Shown here piece after piece: positions 26,011 to 34,321 of a stretch of DNA of 34,398 nucleotides. The stretch's first letter is position 1. Each line of letters begins with the position of its first letter. Origin of the DNA: Frankia sp. AgB1.9. GTDB lineage: Bacteria; Actinomycetota; Actinomycetes; Frankiales; Frankiaceae. Under the pieces are notes generated by a model, which was not told the DNA's origin, did not search any database, and was given only the letters and a program-made list of their open reading frames with translations. The DNA lies in NCBI RefSeq assembly GCF_016786355.1, contig NZ_JADWYX010000101.1, positions 1-34,398 of the forward strand, in the 5' to 3' direction. Both the position numbers and the translations under genes were made by a program.

Positions 26011-26025
26011 ACCGGTCTAGACCCG
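26002..26025 (+). terminator. Hairpin overlapping MFS stop codon
   Basis: CGGGCCTAGAC (26002-26012) and GTCTAGACCCG (26015-26025) pair over 11 positions with one mismatch. The TAG stop (26008-26010) lies in the left arm. This is a likely intrinsic terminator, without a T-tract. Confidence 0.6.
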
Positions 26026-26388
26026 CCCGGCCCGCGTGTCCCTCAGTGGGCTGCTCACCGGCGGCATAACACCATCGTGCGGACGGCAACCCACCGGACC
26101 AACACCGGAAACGCGCCGACCCACGGCGGACAGCCACGACCTTCGGCCTGGCGTGTACCAGCCGTGGCGAACTGGCGCCCGACAGCCGCCTGAACAGGGC
26201 AGATGTCGCCCAGCGAGTTCATACAATCACTCGGGACGAATTACCGTTCCTTCCGACCCTAGCGCTCTAGTGGCGAATCACTTCGATCATCAGACAACTC
26301 TGGGGCCCTCAACGGCCGCGTTATACTCTCGTTGCATCAGGTGACATACGGAGAGTCTTCAACGACTGCGGGTCTGGCGGGGTCAACG
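26011..26388. other. Regulatory region upstream of DevR-like gene
   Basis: This 378-bp gap is less GC-rich near its right end. It contains two -10-like hexamers, TACAAT (26222-26227) and TATACT (26322-26327). I found no gene in it and no clear 20-bp DevR box; GGGAC...GTTCC at 26234-26251 is only a loose resemblance. Confidence 0.5.
26322..26327 (+). promoter_or_regulatory. Candidate -10 element for DevR-like gene
   Basis: TATACT is a near-consensus -10 hexamer, rare in this GC-rich window. It lies 62 bp before the proposed GTG start and just ahead of TTG and GTG codons that could also be used. No good -35 is visible at 17-18 bp. Confidence 0.4.
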
Positions 26389-27141
26389 GTGTCAGAGGTA
26401 TCTGCGGACATTCCCGCGGCGGGCAACGCCCGAACGGCCGCGAGCATGTCGCCTGGTCTTGGCGGGTCGCCCTCGGTGGCGACCGGTCAGCCCGCTCCCC
26501 CGCCCGGCCGCACGATCCGCATTTTCCTGCTCGACGACCACGAGGTCGTTCGCCGCGGGCTGCGTGATCTGCTTTCCGAGGAACCCGACATCGAGATCGT
26601 CGGCGAGGCCGGCCGAGCCGACGAGGCGCTCGAGCAGATCATGGCCCTGCGGCCGGACGTGGCCGTGCTGGACGCCCGGCTGCAGGACGGCAGCGGCATC
26701 GAGGTCTGCCGGCAGGTCCGCTCGAACGACTCCGGCATCGCCTGCCTGATCCTCACGTCGTTCGACGACGAGGACGCGCTGTTCACCGCGATCATGGCCG
26801 GCGCGGCGGGCTACGTGCTCAAGCAGATCCGCGGTGCCGCCCTCGTCGACGCGGTCCGCCGGGTCGCCGCGGGGCAGTCCCTGCTCGACCCCGAGGTCAC
26901 CCCGCGGGTGCTGTACCGGCTGCGGCAGGGCCCCGCCGAGGACGAGCGGCTCGCGGGCCTCACCGACCAGGAGCGGCGCATCCTCGCGCTCATCGCCGAG
27001 GGCCTCACCAACCGGCAGATCGCCAACCGGATGTACCTGGCGGAGAAGACCGTCAAGAACTACGTGTCCAGCATGCTGTCCAAGCTGGGCCTGGAGAGCC
27101 GCACCCAGGCGGCGGTGTTCGCCACCAAGCTCGGTACCTGA
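26389..27141 (+). CDS. DevR/DosR-like NarL-family response regulator
   Basis: This 250-residue two-component regulator has a receiver domain at about 43-165. Acidic pocket Asp49/Asp50 (LLDDHEVVRRGL), phospho-acceptor Asp95 (AVLDARLQDGSG), Thr123 (ILTSFDDED) and Lys145 (GYVLKQIRG) are all present. A LuxR-type HTH follows at about 188-245 (GLTDQERRILALIAEGLTN, LAEKTVKNYVS). The sequence closely resembles mycobacterial DevR, including the ending RTQAAVFATKL. The N-terminus is extended by about 40 low-complexity residues. GTG 26389 is one option; TTG 26332, GTG 26341 and ATG 26446 are others. The DevS-like kinase lies convergently next door and is the likely partner. Target genes are not shown here. 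Confidence 0.92.
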   Translation: MSEVSADIPAAGNARTAASMSPGLGGSPSVATGQPAPPPGRTIRIFLLDDHEVVRRGLRDLLSEEPDIEIVGEAGRADEALEQIMALRPDVAVLDARLQDGSGIEVCRQVRSNDSGIACLILTSFDDEDALFTAIMAGAAGYVLKQIRGAALVDAVRRVAAGQSLLDPEVTPRVLYRLRQGPAEDERLAGLTDQERRILALIAEGLTNRQIANRMYLAEKTVKNYVSSMLSKLGLESRTQAAVFATKLGT

Positions 27142-27172
27142 CCGGCGGTTCGGGCCGGGCCGACACCGCCGG
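27142..27172. terminator. Bidirectional terminator between DevR-like and DevS-like genes
   Basis: CCGGCGGT (27142-27149) and ACCGCCGG (27165-27172) form a perfect 8-bp stem with a 15-nt loop. It starts right after the regulator stop and lies 24 bp from the convergent kinase stop. Confidence 0.55.
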
Positions 27173-27195
27173 CCCTCAAGCAGGTCAGGCGCGGG

Positions 27196-29202
27196 TCACG
27201 GGCGTGGCAGCCCGGGCGGCGGCGTCGAGCTGGACGCCCAGTCGGCCGGTGCGGGCCGCTCGGCGGTGGGCACCTGCCAGCGCACCCGGGTACCGACGCC
27301 GCCTGGCCCCGGGCCGAACTCCATGTGCCCACCGAGGTCGTGCGCCCGGCTGCGCAGGTTCGCCAGGCCGCTGGTGACCCCGGCCCCGCCCGGGCCGACC
27401 CCGTCGTCGTGCACCTCGACCAGCACGTCGTCATCGGTCGCGCGGACCAGCACCTGCACCCGGGTGGCCCGCGAGTGCCGGGCGATGTTCGACAGCGCCT
27501 CCCGCAGCGCCGCCAGCAGGTGCGGGTGGACCACCACCGGCACCCGCTCGACGTGCCCCTCGATCCGAACCGCCGGGCGAAGGCCGACGGAGTGCTCGGC
27601 CTGCCCGGCGATCCGCTCGATCTCGGCCCGCAGCGCCGCGCCGTCCGCCGTCGGCGAGCTCAGCGAGAAGATCGTGTGCCGCAGCTCGGTGATGGTCTGG
27701 TCCAGCTCGCCGACCACGTCCTCGACCCGGGCCGCCACCGGCGCCGGCATCGACCGGGTCATCCCCTGCAGTTGCAGCCCGGTGGCGAACAGCCGCTGGA
27801 TCACCACGTCGTGCAGGTCGCGCGCGATCCTGTCCCGGTCCTCGAACACCGCGAGGCGCTCCCGGTCGCGCTGCAGCCGGTTGAGCTCAAGCGTGAGCGC
27901 GGCCTGACCCGCGAAGGCCGTCGCCATCCGCAGATCCAGCTCGCCGAACGGGGTGACGCCGACCGCCCGGCCCAGCGGGTCGGCCACCGGCCCGGGGGCA
28001 CCGTCGGGCTGGGTCTCGGGCGTCCCGAGCAGCAGCCCACCCACCGCGCGGCCGGCGGCGACCATCGGCACCACCATCACGCGGGCGAGCGCCAGCTGTG
28101 CGGCCGCCGGTCCGAGCAGGTCGGCCAGCTCCGCCCCGGCGACGACCCGCGCCCGCCCGACCCGCATCGCCTCGACGAGCGGGCTGCGCTCGACCGGCAG
28201 GTTGCGGCCGCACAGCCGGTCGGCCCCTGAGCCGTCGGCGTTCGTGACGATGATCCCGGCCGCCGGGTCGGGGATGACGATCGCCGCCAGGCACGCCGAG
28301 GTGGCCTGCCGGGCCCGGCTCGCGACCAGGTCCAGGGCCGCCCACGGCTCGGGCACCGCGACGAGCGCCGCGGTGATCTCGCCGCTGGCCGCCTGCCAGG
28401 CCTGTTGGCGGCGCGCCTCGTCCCGCAGCCGGGAGTTCTCGATCGCGAGGCCGACGGCCGCCGCGAACGCCAGCACCAGGTCCTCGTCCTGGCTGGTGAA
28501 CGGGCCGCCGCCACGCTTGCCGCCAAGGTAGAGGTCGCCGAACGCGGCCCCGCGGATCGTGATCGGCGCGCCCAGGAACGCGCCGAACGCCGGCTGTCCC
28601 GTCGGGAGGTCCGCTGCCTCCGGCTCACCGGCTGCGGCGCCCAGGCAGTGGGCCCACGACTCGCGCAGGGCCGCGCCGAGCTGCCCGCGGCCACCCGGCA
28701 CCCTCCCAACCCGGGCCGGCCCGGCCGGGTCCGGCCCGCCCTGCACCAGATCGAGGACCCGGCCGTCGGGCCCGAGCACGCCGATCGCCCCGTACTGGGC
28801 GTCGGCGAGCCGGCAGGCCACCTCGGCCGCGCGCCGCAGCGTCGCCGCCAGGTTCGGCTGCCCGGCGACGGCGGCCAGCGCGTCCGCCAGGCCACGCATC
28901 CGGTCGTGCGCGGCGAGGGCGTCGCCGACGCGGTCGCCGAGCTGGTGAAGCATCCGCTCGATCCGCTCTTCGAGCCCCGGTCCGGCGGTCGCGCGCGCAC
29001 CGGCCGCCGGCCGCTGGCGGGCGGGGAGCCAGACGGCCGGAGTGGCGGGGTCCGCCGTCGGCGCACGAGGGGGTGCGTGAACGCCGGCCGCTGCAGGGCC
29101 GGCGGTGGGCTGGGCCCCGACCGCGGGGCGCCCGCCGGTGGCGGACTGGGCCGCGACCACGGCGGCGACGGGTGGCGCGGGTTGCCCGGCCTCACTGGTC
29201 AC
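27196..29202 (-). CDS. DevS-like GAF histidine kinase
   Basis: This 668-residue sensor kinase without membrane helices is probably cytoplasmic. After a Pro/Ala-rich head (1-75), it has two GAF domains (about 113-256 and 275-430). The HisKA_3 dimerisation helix carries phospho-acceptor His464 (DRIARDLHDVVIQRLFATG). The HATPase follows, with REALSNIARHS (about 567-577), HDDGVG and GLANLRSRA. Layout and sequence match mycobacterial DevS/DosT, whose first GAF binds heme. The heme-ligand His there lies in HPPMRTFLG; here the equivalent is Gln203 (QPAFGAFLG). Heme sensing is therefore unlikely unless another ligand is used. GTG 29202 follows GGAGGTGGTGG. It is convergent with the DevR-like regulator, its probable partner. 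Confidence 0.92.
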   Translation of the reverse strand: MTSEAGQPAPPVAAVVAAQSATGGRPAVGAQPTAGPAAAGVHAPPRAPTADPATPAVWLPARQRPAAGARATAGPGLEERIERMLHQLGDRVGDALAAHDRMRGLADALAAVAGQPNLAATLRRAAEVACRLADAQYGAIGVLGPDGRVLDLVQGGPDPAGPARVGRVPGGRGQLGAALRESWAHCLGAAAGEPEAADLPTGQPAFGAFLGAPITIRGAAFGDLYLGGKRGGGPFTSQDEDLVLAFAAAVGLAIENSRLRDEARRQQAWQAASGEITAALVAVPEPWAALDLVASRARQATSACLAAIVIPDPAAGIIVTNADGSGADRLCGRNLPVERSPLVEAMRVGRARVVAGAELADLLGPAAAQLALARVMVVPMVAAGRAVGGLLLGTPETQPDGAPGPVADPLGRAVGVTPFGELDLRMATAFAGQAALTLELNRLQRDRERLAVFEDRDRIARDLHDVVIQRLFATGLQLQGMTRSMPAPVAARVEDVVGELDQTITELRHTIFSLSSPTADGAALRAEIERIAGQAEHSVGLRPAVRIEGHVERVPVVVHPHLLAALREALSNIARHSRATRVQVLVRATDDDVLVEVHDDGVGPGGAGVTSGLANLRSRAHDLGGHMEFGPGPGGVGTRVRWQVPTAERPAPADWASSSTPPPGLPRP

Positions 29203-29442
29203 CGTTCCACCACCTCCACCCCATCGTGGCCGGCGTGCCCGGACGACAGCAGCCGTATGGCTCGGGCCCGGCCGGACCTGGACAGCCGGAACCAGGCCGC
29301 TCTGCCCAGCACAATACGACGTCGCGCCCGGCTCACAGTCTCGTCATCGCGACGGAGGGCAACCAGAAGGTACCCGAACGGTGCCGTCAACCCCGGTAGC
29401 TGCCCGAAAGCCTCACGCGGCGCGCCGGATGGCCCAACTTTC

Positions 29443-29458
29443 CGGCACCGAGGTGCCG
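29443..29458 (-). terminator. Hairpin downstream of acyltransferase gene 1
   Basis: CGGCACC (29443-29449) and GGTGCCG (29452-29458) are perfect 7-bp arms with a 2-nt centre, about 27 bp past the stop of the minus-strand acyltransferase. On the transcribed strand the hairpin is followed by GAAAGTT. Confidence 0.5.
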
Positions 29459-29484
29459 CCCGGACCGGCTAGCCACGGCCCCGC

Positions 29485-30801
29485 TTACGCCTTCGGAGCG
29501 CGGTGGCGGCCGCCCCGCCGACGGTAGGGGTCGTCGCCCCGGACGGGTGCCGGCGACGGGGGCTGGTCGCGGTATTCCGAGCGCTGTCCCGGCAGCCGCA
29601 ACGGCGCCGTCGCGTCGGCCGCGACGGCGGGTCGACGGACCTCGGCGCCGCCCCCGCCGGGCTTGCCGATATTGATCTTCCCATTGAAGATCACCGAGAG
29701 GACGCGGAACCGCCGGATCAGGAAGTGGTGCACCGACAGGGTGATCGCGAACGTCAGCGCGGTGATCAGAAGCAGGCTCGGCAGGGTCGCGTTCGCGCCG
29801 ATCCCCAGCAGCGCGGCGAGGACGTAGATCAGCGCGTAGTGCAGCAGGTAGACGCTGTAGGCCGCGTCCGCGCCGTACCGCAGGCTTGGCCGCTCCCGGT
29901 TCACGAACCGGTGGAAGAAGGCGAACAGGTTCACCACGATGGCGAGCGCGAGCGCCGCCCGGACCAGCTCGTCGCCCAGCTCGGACCCCAGCGGCGCCGC
30001 GAGGTCCAGCTTCACCGCGCACAGCAGGCCGCCGCAGACGATCAGCAGCACGGGCGCCGGCCGGCTGAACGCCGGCAGCAGCCGCTGGCGGTCGAGGAAG
30101 AGCGCCATCCCGATGACGAAGAACGGCAGGCACTGCAGGGTCGAGCGGACCACGAAGTTGGCCGGCGTCGTCTCGATCAACGGGCGCAGCGCGAACAGGT
30201 AGCCGCCCTGCAGCACCAGGGTCGCCAGCAGGACGAAGGTGACCAGCCCCGCCATCGTCCGGGGCCGGCTGCGTGCCACCCAGCCGAACGGACGAGTCCT
30301 GAACAGCACGGTCAGGGCGGCGAACACCGCGGGAGAGCACAGCGTGTAGACGAGCAGCGCGATGAGGAACCACAGGTGCAGATGCCAGTACCGCGGCGGG
30401 CCGGCCGGGTGCTCGGCCAGGTGGCCGAGCAGGTAGTCGACCAGGCTGACGTGTGGGTTGTGCTGGTTGTACATCAGCCACAGCGCGATCGGGTTGAGCA
30501 GCACCAGCACGGCGACCAGCGGCACCCCGATCGACAGCAGCCGCCGCCGCACCATCAGGCCCGGGCGGTAGCGCAGGACCAGCATGCTGGCGAAGAATCC
30601 GGAGATCACGAAGAACCCGTTCATCCGGAACAGGTTCGACGCGCTGGCGATGAGCCGGAAGGTCCGGACGTCACCGATCGCCGACGCGTGGACGAAGACA
30701 CCCATGAACATCAGCGCTGCCCGCAGCGCGTCCAGATAGTGGTACCGGGCCGGCGCGGACGCCCCCGGCGTGCTCACGGCCGGCGCGTGCCCCGCCGTCA
30801 C
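29485..30801 (-). CDS. Acyltransferase family 3 membrane protein (copy 1)
   Basis: This 438-residue polytopic membrane enzyme belongs to the acyltransferase-3/OpgC-like family, which moves acyl groups onto sugars or other surface molecules. The N-terminal signature YHYLDALRAALMFMGVFVHA contains the likely catalytic His38. NGFFVISGFFASMLVLR and RRRLLSIGVPLVAVLVLLNP follow, then about ten helices in total. A hydrophilic tail (about 375-438) ends GGRHRAP. GTG 30801 has a good GGAGGG site 3 nt upstream. It is closely related to the neighbouring gene on the same strand, with the same leader pattern, so the pair arose by duplication. The acceptor is unknown. Confidence 0.9.
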   Translation of the reverse strand: MTAGHAPAVSTPGASAPARYHYLDALRAALMFMGVFVHASAIGDVRTFRLIASASNLFRMNGFFVISGFFASMLVLRYRPGLMVRRRLLSIGVPLVAVLVLLNPIALWLMYNQHNPHVSLVDYLLGHLAEHPAGPPRYWHLHLWFLIALLVYTLCSPAVFAALTVLFRTRPFGWVARSRPRTMAGLVTFVLLATLVLQGGYLFALRPLIETTPANFVVRSTLQCLPFFVIGMALFLDRQRLLPAFSRPAPVLLIVCGGLLCAVKLDLAAPLGSELGDELVRAALALAIVVNLFAFFHRFVNRERPSLRYGADAAYSVYLLHYALIYVLAALLGIGANATLPSLLLITALTFAITLSVHHFLIRRFRVLSVIFNGKINIGKPGGGGAEVRRPAVAADATAPLRLPGQRSEYRDQPPSPAPVRGDDPYRRRGGRHRAPKA

Positions 30802-31223
30802 TTGCCCTCCACGCCAGCTCCGGTCTCTTCGCGATCACGCGACAGCTCCACCGCCGACGCCGCATTCCACTGCCCGAACTTCCACACTCTGCCCAAACGT
30901 CAACGACGCCGGAATTCCATTGAAAATAGCCTTCTTGCACTCCTACCGTGATCGCACCCTCCCCCGGGAGCCCGCAGGAACCACAGAAGCCGTTCAAACC
31001 GACACGGACGGTCACGTCACGGGCGATCGCGAGGCCGCATTGCCGGGACTCACGTGCCTCGCCGCGCGGGAGAGCGCCCGAAAGCTGCCGGTGTCGGATA
31101 TCACTCGACCCCTGCCCCCGGAATCGGCATCGTGATCGACAGAACGCGCCCGCAGTGGTCGGCCCGGCCGATCCGCGACGCCGACTTGCCTGCGCAGACG
31201 CCGACCATCGGCTGGCCGCTACA

Positions 31224-31353
31224 CCTTGATCAAGAACTGCGCAGGGAAACAGGGGACATATTGGGGTATCGACCGCCGCTTTGCCTCCGCAACCAGTGAT
31301 CAAGGCCTCCCGGATGGGGCCTGGGGCCGCCTTGATCACTGGTTGCGCAGGGG
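31224..31353. repeat. Three copies of a CCTTGATCA...TGCGCAGG element
   Basis: CCTTGATCAAGAACTGCGCAG (31224-31244) and CCTTGATCACTGGTTGCGCAG (31330-31350) are direct copies differing mainly in the middle. A third copy at 31284-31305 is inverted. The inverted and last copies form the hairpin listed separately. This spacing resembles a small intergenic repeat family or the ends of a miniature element, which is inference. Confidence 0.65.
31289..31346. terminator. Perfect 18-bp inverted repeat after acyltransferase gene 2
   Basis: GCAACCAGTGATCAAGGC (31289-31306) and its exact reverse complement (31329-31346) are separated by 22 nt. The structure begins 58 bp beyond the copy-2 stop and could terminate its transcription. 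It could also be part of a repeat element. No T-tract follows. Confidence 0.6.
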
Positions 31354-31403
31354 AACTGGTGGGCCGGCGGCAGCGCGGTCTTCCGACTCGGGAGTGACCC
31401 GGC

Positions 31404-32765
31404 TCAGCGACCGGCCAGGCGACGGTCCGGCCCCCTGGGGGCCCGGTGCCGGCCACCCCGCGGGCTGGCGACGTGCGTGACGTCGCGCGCCTCGGGTCGC
31501 GCCTCGATCCGGCGGTCGCCGTCCTCCGGCCGCGGTCCTGGGACTGGTCCGGCCGCCGCCGAGACTGGTCCGGCCGCCGCCGGGCCGGCCGCGAACGCCG
31601 GCCGCCCGACAGGGGCCGGGGCCGGGCTGGGCTTGCCGATGTTGAACTTCCCGTTGAAGATCACGGCCAGGACGTGGAACCGCCGGATCAGGAAGTGGTG
31701 CACCGACAGGGTGATCACGAACGTCAACATCGTGATCAGCAGCAGCTTCGGCCAGTGCGCGTCGACGCCGATCCCGAGCAGCGCCGCGAGCGCGTAGATC
31801 GTCACATAGTGGAACAGGTAGACGCTGTAGGCGGCGTCCGCGCCATAACGCAGGATCGGCCGCTCCTGGGTCACGATCCGCTGGAAGATCGCGAAGAGGT
31901 TCGCCACGACGGCCAGCGCGAACACCGACCGGACCAGTGCGTCCCCCAGCTCGGTCCCCAGCGGCGCGACCAGCCCGCGTTCCGCGACTACCAGCAGGCA
32001 GCCGGCGGCCACCAGCAGCACCGGCGCCGGCCGGCTGAACGCCGGCAGCAGCCGCTGGCCGTCCAGGAACAGGGCCATGCCGACGATGAAGAACGGCAGG
32101 TACTGCAGCGTCGCGTGCACCACGTAGTCGGCGGGCGTCGACTCGGTCACCGGGCGCAGCGCCAGCTGGTAGCCGCCCTGCAGCACCAGGGTCGCCAGCA
32201 GGACGAAGGCGATCAGCGCCGCCATCGTCCTCGGTCGGCTCCCGGCCACCCTGTCGAACCCGCGGGTCGCGAACAGCCTGGTCAGCGCGGAGAACACCAC
32301 GGTCGAGCACAGCGTGTAGACCAGCAGCGAGACGAGGAACCACAGCTGCAGATGCCAGGTCATCGGGCCGTCCGGGTGGGCCACCCGGTGGCCGAGCAGG
32401 TAGTCGCCCAGGCCGACGCGCGGGTTGTACTGGTTGTACATGAGCCACCGGGCGATCGGGTTGAGCAGCACCAGCACCGCGACCAGCGGCACCCCGATCG
32501 ACAGCAGCCGCCGCCGCACCATCAGGCCAGCGCCGTAGCGCAGCACCAGCATGCTGGAGAAGAAGCCGGAGACCAGGAAGAACCCGTTCATCCGGAACAG
32601 CCCGGACACGTGCGCGATCAGCCGGAAGACCCGGTCGTCGCCGAGCGCGGCGTGGACGAAGACGCCCATGAACATCAGCGCGGCCCGCAGCGCGTCCAGG
32701 TAGTGGTACCGCACGGGCGCCGCCGCGCGCCGAACCCTTGGGGCCGGCACCTCGACCGCCGTCAC
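31404..32765 (-). CDS. Acyltransferase family 3 membrane protein (copy 2)
   Basis: This 453-residue paralogue of the adjacent acyltransferase has the same start (YHYLDALRAALMFMGVFVHA, His38) and the same helices and loops. Near-identical blocks include RRRLLSIGVPLVAVLVLLNP, LRYGADAAYSVYL and SVHHFLIRRF. The hydrophilic tail is longer (about 375-453) but also contains GGRHRAP. GTG 32765 is chosen because GGAGGG lies 3 nt upstream, exactly as in copy 1; the open frame upstream adds only an arbitrary basic stretch. Family members acylate cell-surface glycans or small molecules. Divergence is spread through the protein, which suggests an old duplication and perhaps different substrates. Confidence 0.9.
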   Translation of the reverse strand: MTAVEVPAPRVRRAAAPVRYHYLDALRAALMFMGVFVHAALGDDRVFRLIAHVSGLFRMNGFFLVSGFFSSMLVLRYGAGLMVRRRLLSIGVPLVAVLVLLNPIARWLMYNQYNPRVGLGDYLLGHRVAHPDGPMTWHLQLWFLVSLLVYTLCSTVVFSALTRLFATRGFDRVAGSRPRTMAALIAFVLLATLVLQGGYQLALRPVTESTPADYVVHATLQYLPFFIVGMALFLDGQRLLPAFSRPAPVLLVAAGCLLVVAERGLVAPLGTELGDALVRSVFALAVVANLFAIFQRIVTQERPILRYGADAAYSVYLFHYVTIYALAALLGIGVDAHWPKLLLITMLTFVITLSVHHFLIRRFHVLAVIFNGKFNIGKPSPAPAPVGRPAFAAGPAAAGPVSAAAGPVPGPRPEDGDRRIEARPEARDVTHVASPRGGRHRAPRGPDRRLAGR

Positions 32766-33755
32766 TCGCCCTCCACGCCGACTCGGACTCCTCACGTTCG
32801 CGCGCTCCACTGCCACGCGCCGTCCAAGCCGCGCCAGCCACGGGTTCCGCACATTCCTGACGAATGACTAAAGACGCTTTTACCATGATTTCGCCCTAGG
32901 CCGGCCGACCGAGCGCACTACGGACGCCGTTCGGGCCTGGTAAGGGCGGTGGCGGGCCGGCCGCGCCGGGCGGACGGAGGACGCCGGGCGGACGCCTCGC
33001 ACTGTCCCTCGGGGACCATCCGTGGCGATCCGCATAACGCGTGACCACGGTGCTTTCAAGACCTGGCGACCGGTTGTGGTACTACGCACATTTCGGCGAC
33101 AGGGTCGGTCGGAAATGCCCGCTCACCTGGGTCATCGCGGCGCCCGGCCGGCCGCCCGGACGCCACATCGCCCGCCCGGACGCGCCGGCAATTCCGGCAC
33201 CGAGTGCCGTCTCGACGCGGGTTGTGGCACTGACGACCCGATAAGGGCGACCGCCAAAATGCCTGTATGACATGGGTTCCCGACGCGCTCCGCCGGCGGG
33301 AGGCGGGGGGGGGGGGGGCGCCCCCCCCCCCCCCGAGCCCCGTGGAGGCCCGGCCAACCTTTCAGGCCGCGACCACCCTTGGTAGTCAGAAAATGACTCA
33401 TCGCACTCGCCAGCGGGGCCCGGGGTATTCGGACGCCCTCGTTCCGGAACCCTTGTCATCCGGTCGAGAGACGTCTACGTTCCTCCGTTAACGAGACGAG
33501 ACGGGTTCGTTTCCACGCAGCGGTGCATCGGTGGCTCACCGGGCAAATGCGCCGTCCTCGCACGGATCACCCGGGGGCTACTCGGCTCAACCAGGTCGGA
33601 CCGACGGTCGGCGTGCCCACAGTGGCGCCGTGGCCGCGGTCCTCCGCCCGCCTGTCCGCATCAGTCGCAGGAGACGGTATGCCCAGTCAGCCCACCGTTC
33701 TACTCACCAGTAACATGATCACCTTGTCTCGCACCACCCGGACGGAGGCGGTTCG
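32766..33755. other. Long intergenic region upstream of whiB-like gene
   Basis: This nearly 1-kb gap between divergent genes has no supported coding sequence. A less GC-rich patch at 32850-32895 probably carries the acyltransferase promoter. CGCCGGGCGGACG is repeated at about 32965-33000. A CATTTC...GAAATG inverted repeat lies near 33090-33118. The homopolymer palindrome is at 33305-33334. A lower-GC patch at 33440-33520 may belong to a whiB promoter. Short frames here have no ribosome-binding site or recognisable domain. Confidence 0.5.
33305..33334. repeat. G14-CG-C14 perfect palindrome
   Basis: Fourteen G (33305-33318), then CG, then fourteen C (33321-33334) make a perfect 30-bp palindrome. 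It would fold into an extremely stable hairpin. Such tracts are often miscounted or fabricated in assemblies, so the exact length should not be trusted. Confidence 0.7.
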
Positions 33756-34127
33756 ATGAGCGCGGGCGTCCCCGTTCTTCCCGGTCGTGACCTGGAGCCG
33801 CAGCCATTCGGCCCAGGCTGGCCGGCGTACTGGCGTCAGGACGCGGCCTGCCGCGACGGCGACCCGGACGCGTTCTTCCCACCGGACGGCCGCAACACCA
33901 AGGCACGCGCCGCGGCCGAGACCCGGGCTCGCAAGATCTGCTCGACCTGCGCCGTGCGCCGGCCGTGCCTGGCCACCGCCATCTTCCGTCAGGAGGAGCA
34001 CGGCGTATGGGGTGGCCTCACCTCAGACCAGCGGGCGAATCTCATCCCCCGCGGCCGGATCTCGGCCGAGGACGCCCTTCTGCTCGCCGACCGGCTGCTG
34101 CCAGCGGCCGCCGTCGCCGCCGGCTGA
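33756..34127 (+). CDS. WhiB-family iron-sulfur transcription regulator
   Basis: This 123-residue actinobacterial WhiB-like protein binds a [4Fe-4S] cluster through four cysteines and acts with the principal sigma factor. The cysteines are Cys32 (DAACRDGDPDAFFP), Cys62 and Cys65 (ICSTCAVRRPC) and Cys71, in the standard C-Xn-CxxC-x5-C spacing. The turn GVWGGLT (83-89) follows, then a basic RANLIPRGR segment that may contact DNA. ATG 33756 has GGAGG at 33741-33745, about 10 nt upstream. It has its own long upstream region and no operon partner in view. The subclass (WhiA-G or other) is not resolved. Confidence 0.94.
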   Translation: MSAGVPVLPGRDLEPQPFGPGWPAYWRQDAACRDGDPDAFFPPDGRNTKARAAAETRARKICSTCAVRRPCLATAIFRQEEHGVWGGLTSDQRANLIPRGRISAEDALLLADRLLPAAAVAAG

Positions 34128-34267
34128 CCGGCGGACCGGGCGCCGATCACCACCCGTTCCACCGGGTGCCCGTCCCCGCAGGCGCCGAGAACGACCGATC
34201 ATCAGCATCACCCGATAACTGATCCCTCGCGGTTCCCGCACCACCCGCCGGCCGTGGGGCCCGCCCG

Positions 34268-34321
34268 CCCCCCCCCCCCCCCGGGGCGGCCCCCCCCCCG
34301 GGGGGGCCGGCGCCCCCCCCC
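34268..34321. repeat. C/G homopolymer block near right edge
   Basis: C15 (34268-34282), C10 (34290-34299), G7 (34300-34306) and C9 (34313-34321) occur within 54 bp with short breaks. There is no coding signal here. Like the palindrome at 33305, it may be a genuine structured spacer or low-quality sequence. Confidence 0.6.

Larger units (their letters stand above)
30802..31403. other. Intergenic region between duplicated acyltransferases, with repeats
   Basis: This 600-bp gap contains the promoter of acyltransferase copy 1 and the 3' flank of copy 2. The stretch 30880-30960 is relatively AT-rich and includes the palindrome GGAATTCC. Three copies of a CCTTGATCA-N5-TGCG element lie at 31224-31353. 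Short frames here lack ribosome-binding sites and similarity to anything I recognise; a degraded mobile element is possible. Confidence 0.5.

Noticed and set aside
26234..26251. DevR-box-like sequence upstream of the DevR-like gene
   Set aside because: GGGAC...GTTCC has the wrong spacing and lacks the central TT/AA pattern of the 20-bp DevR palindrome as I know it.
31226..31480. Possible 84-codon gene in the acyltransferase gap
   Set aside because: It is built largely from the repeat element and hairpin and lacks a ribosome-binding site.
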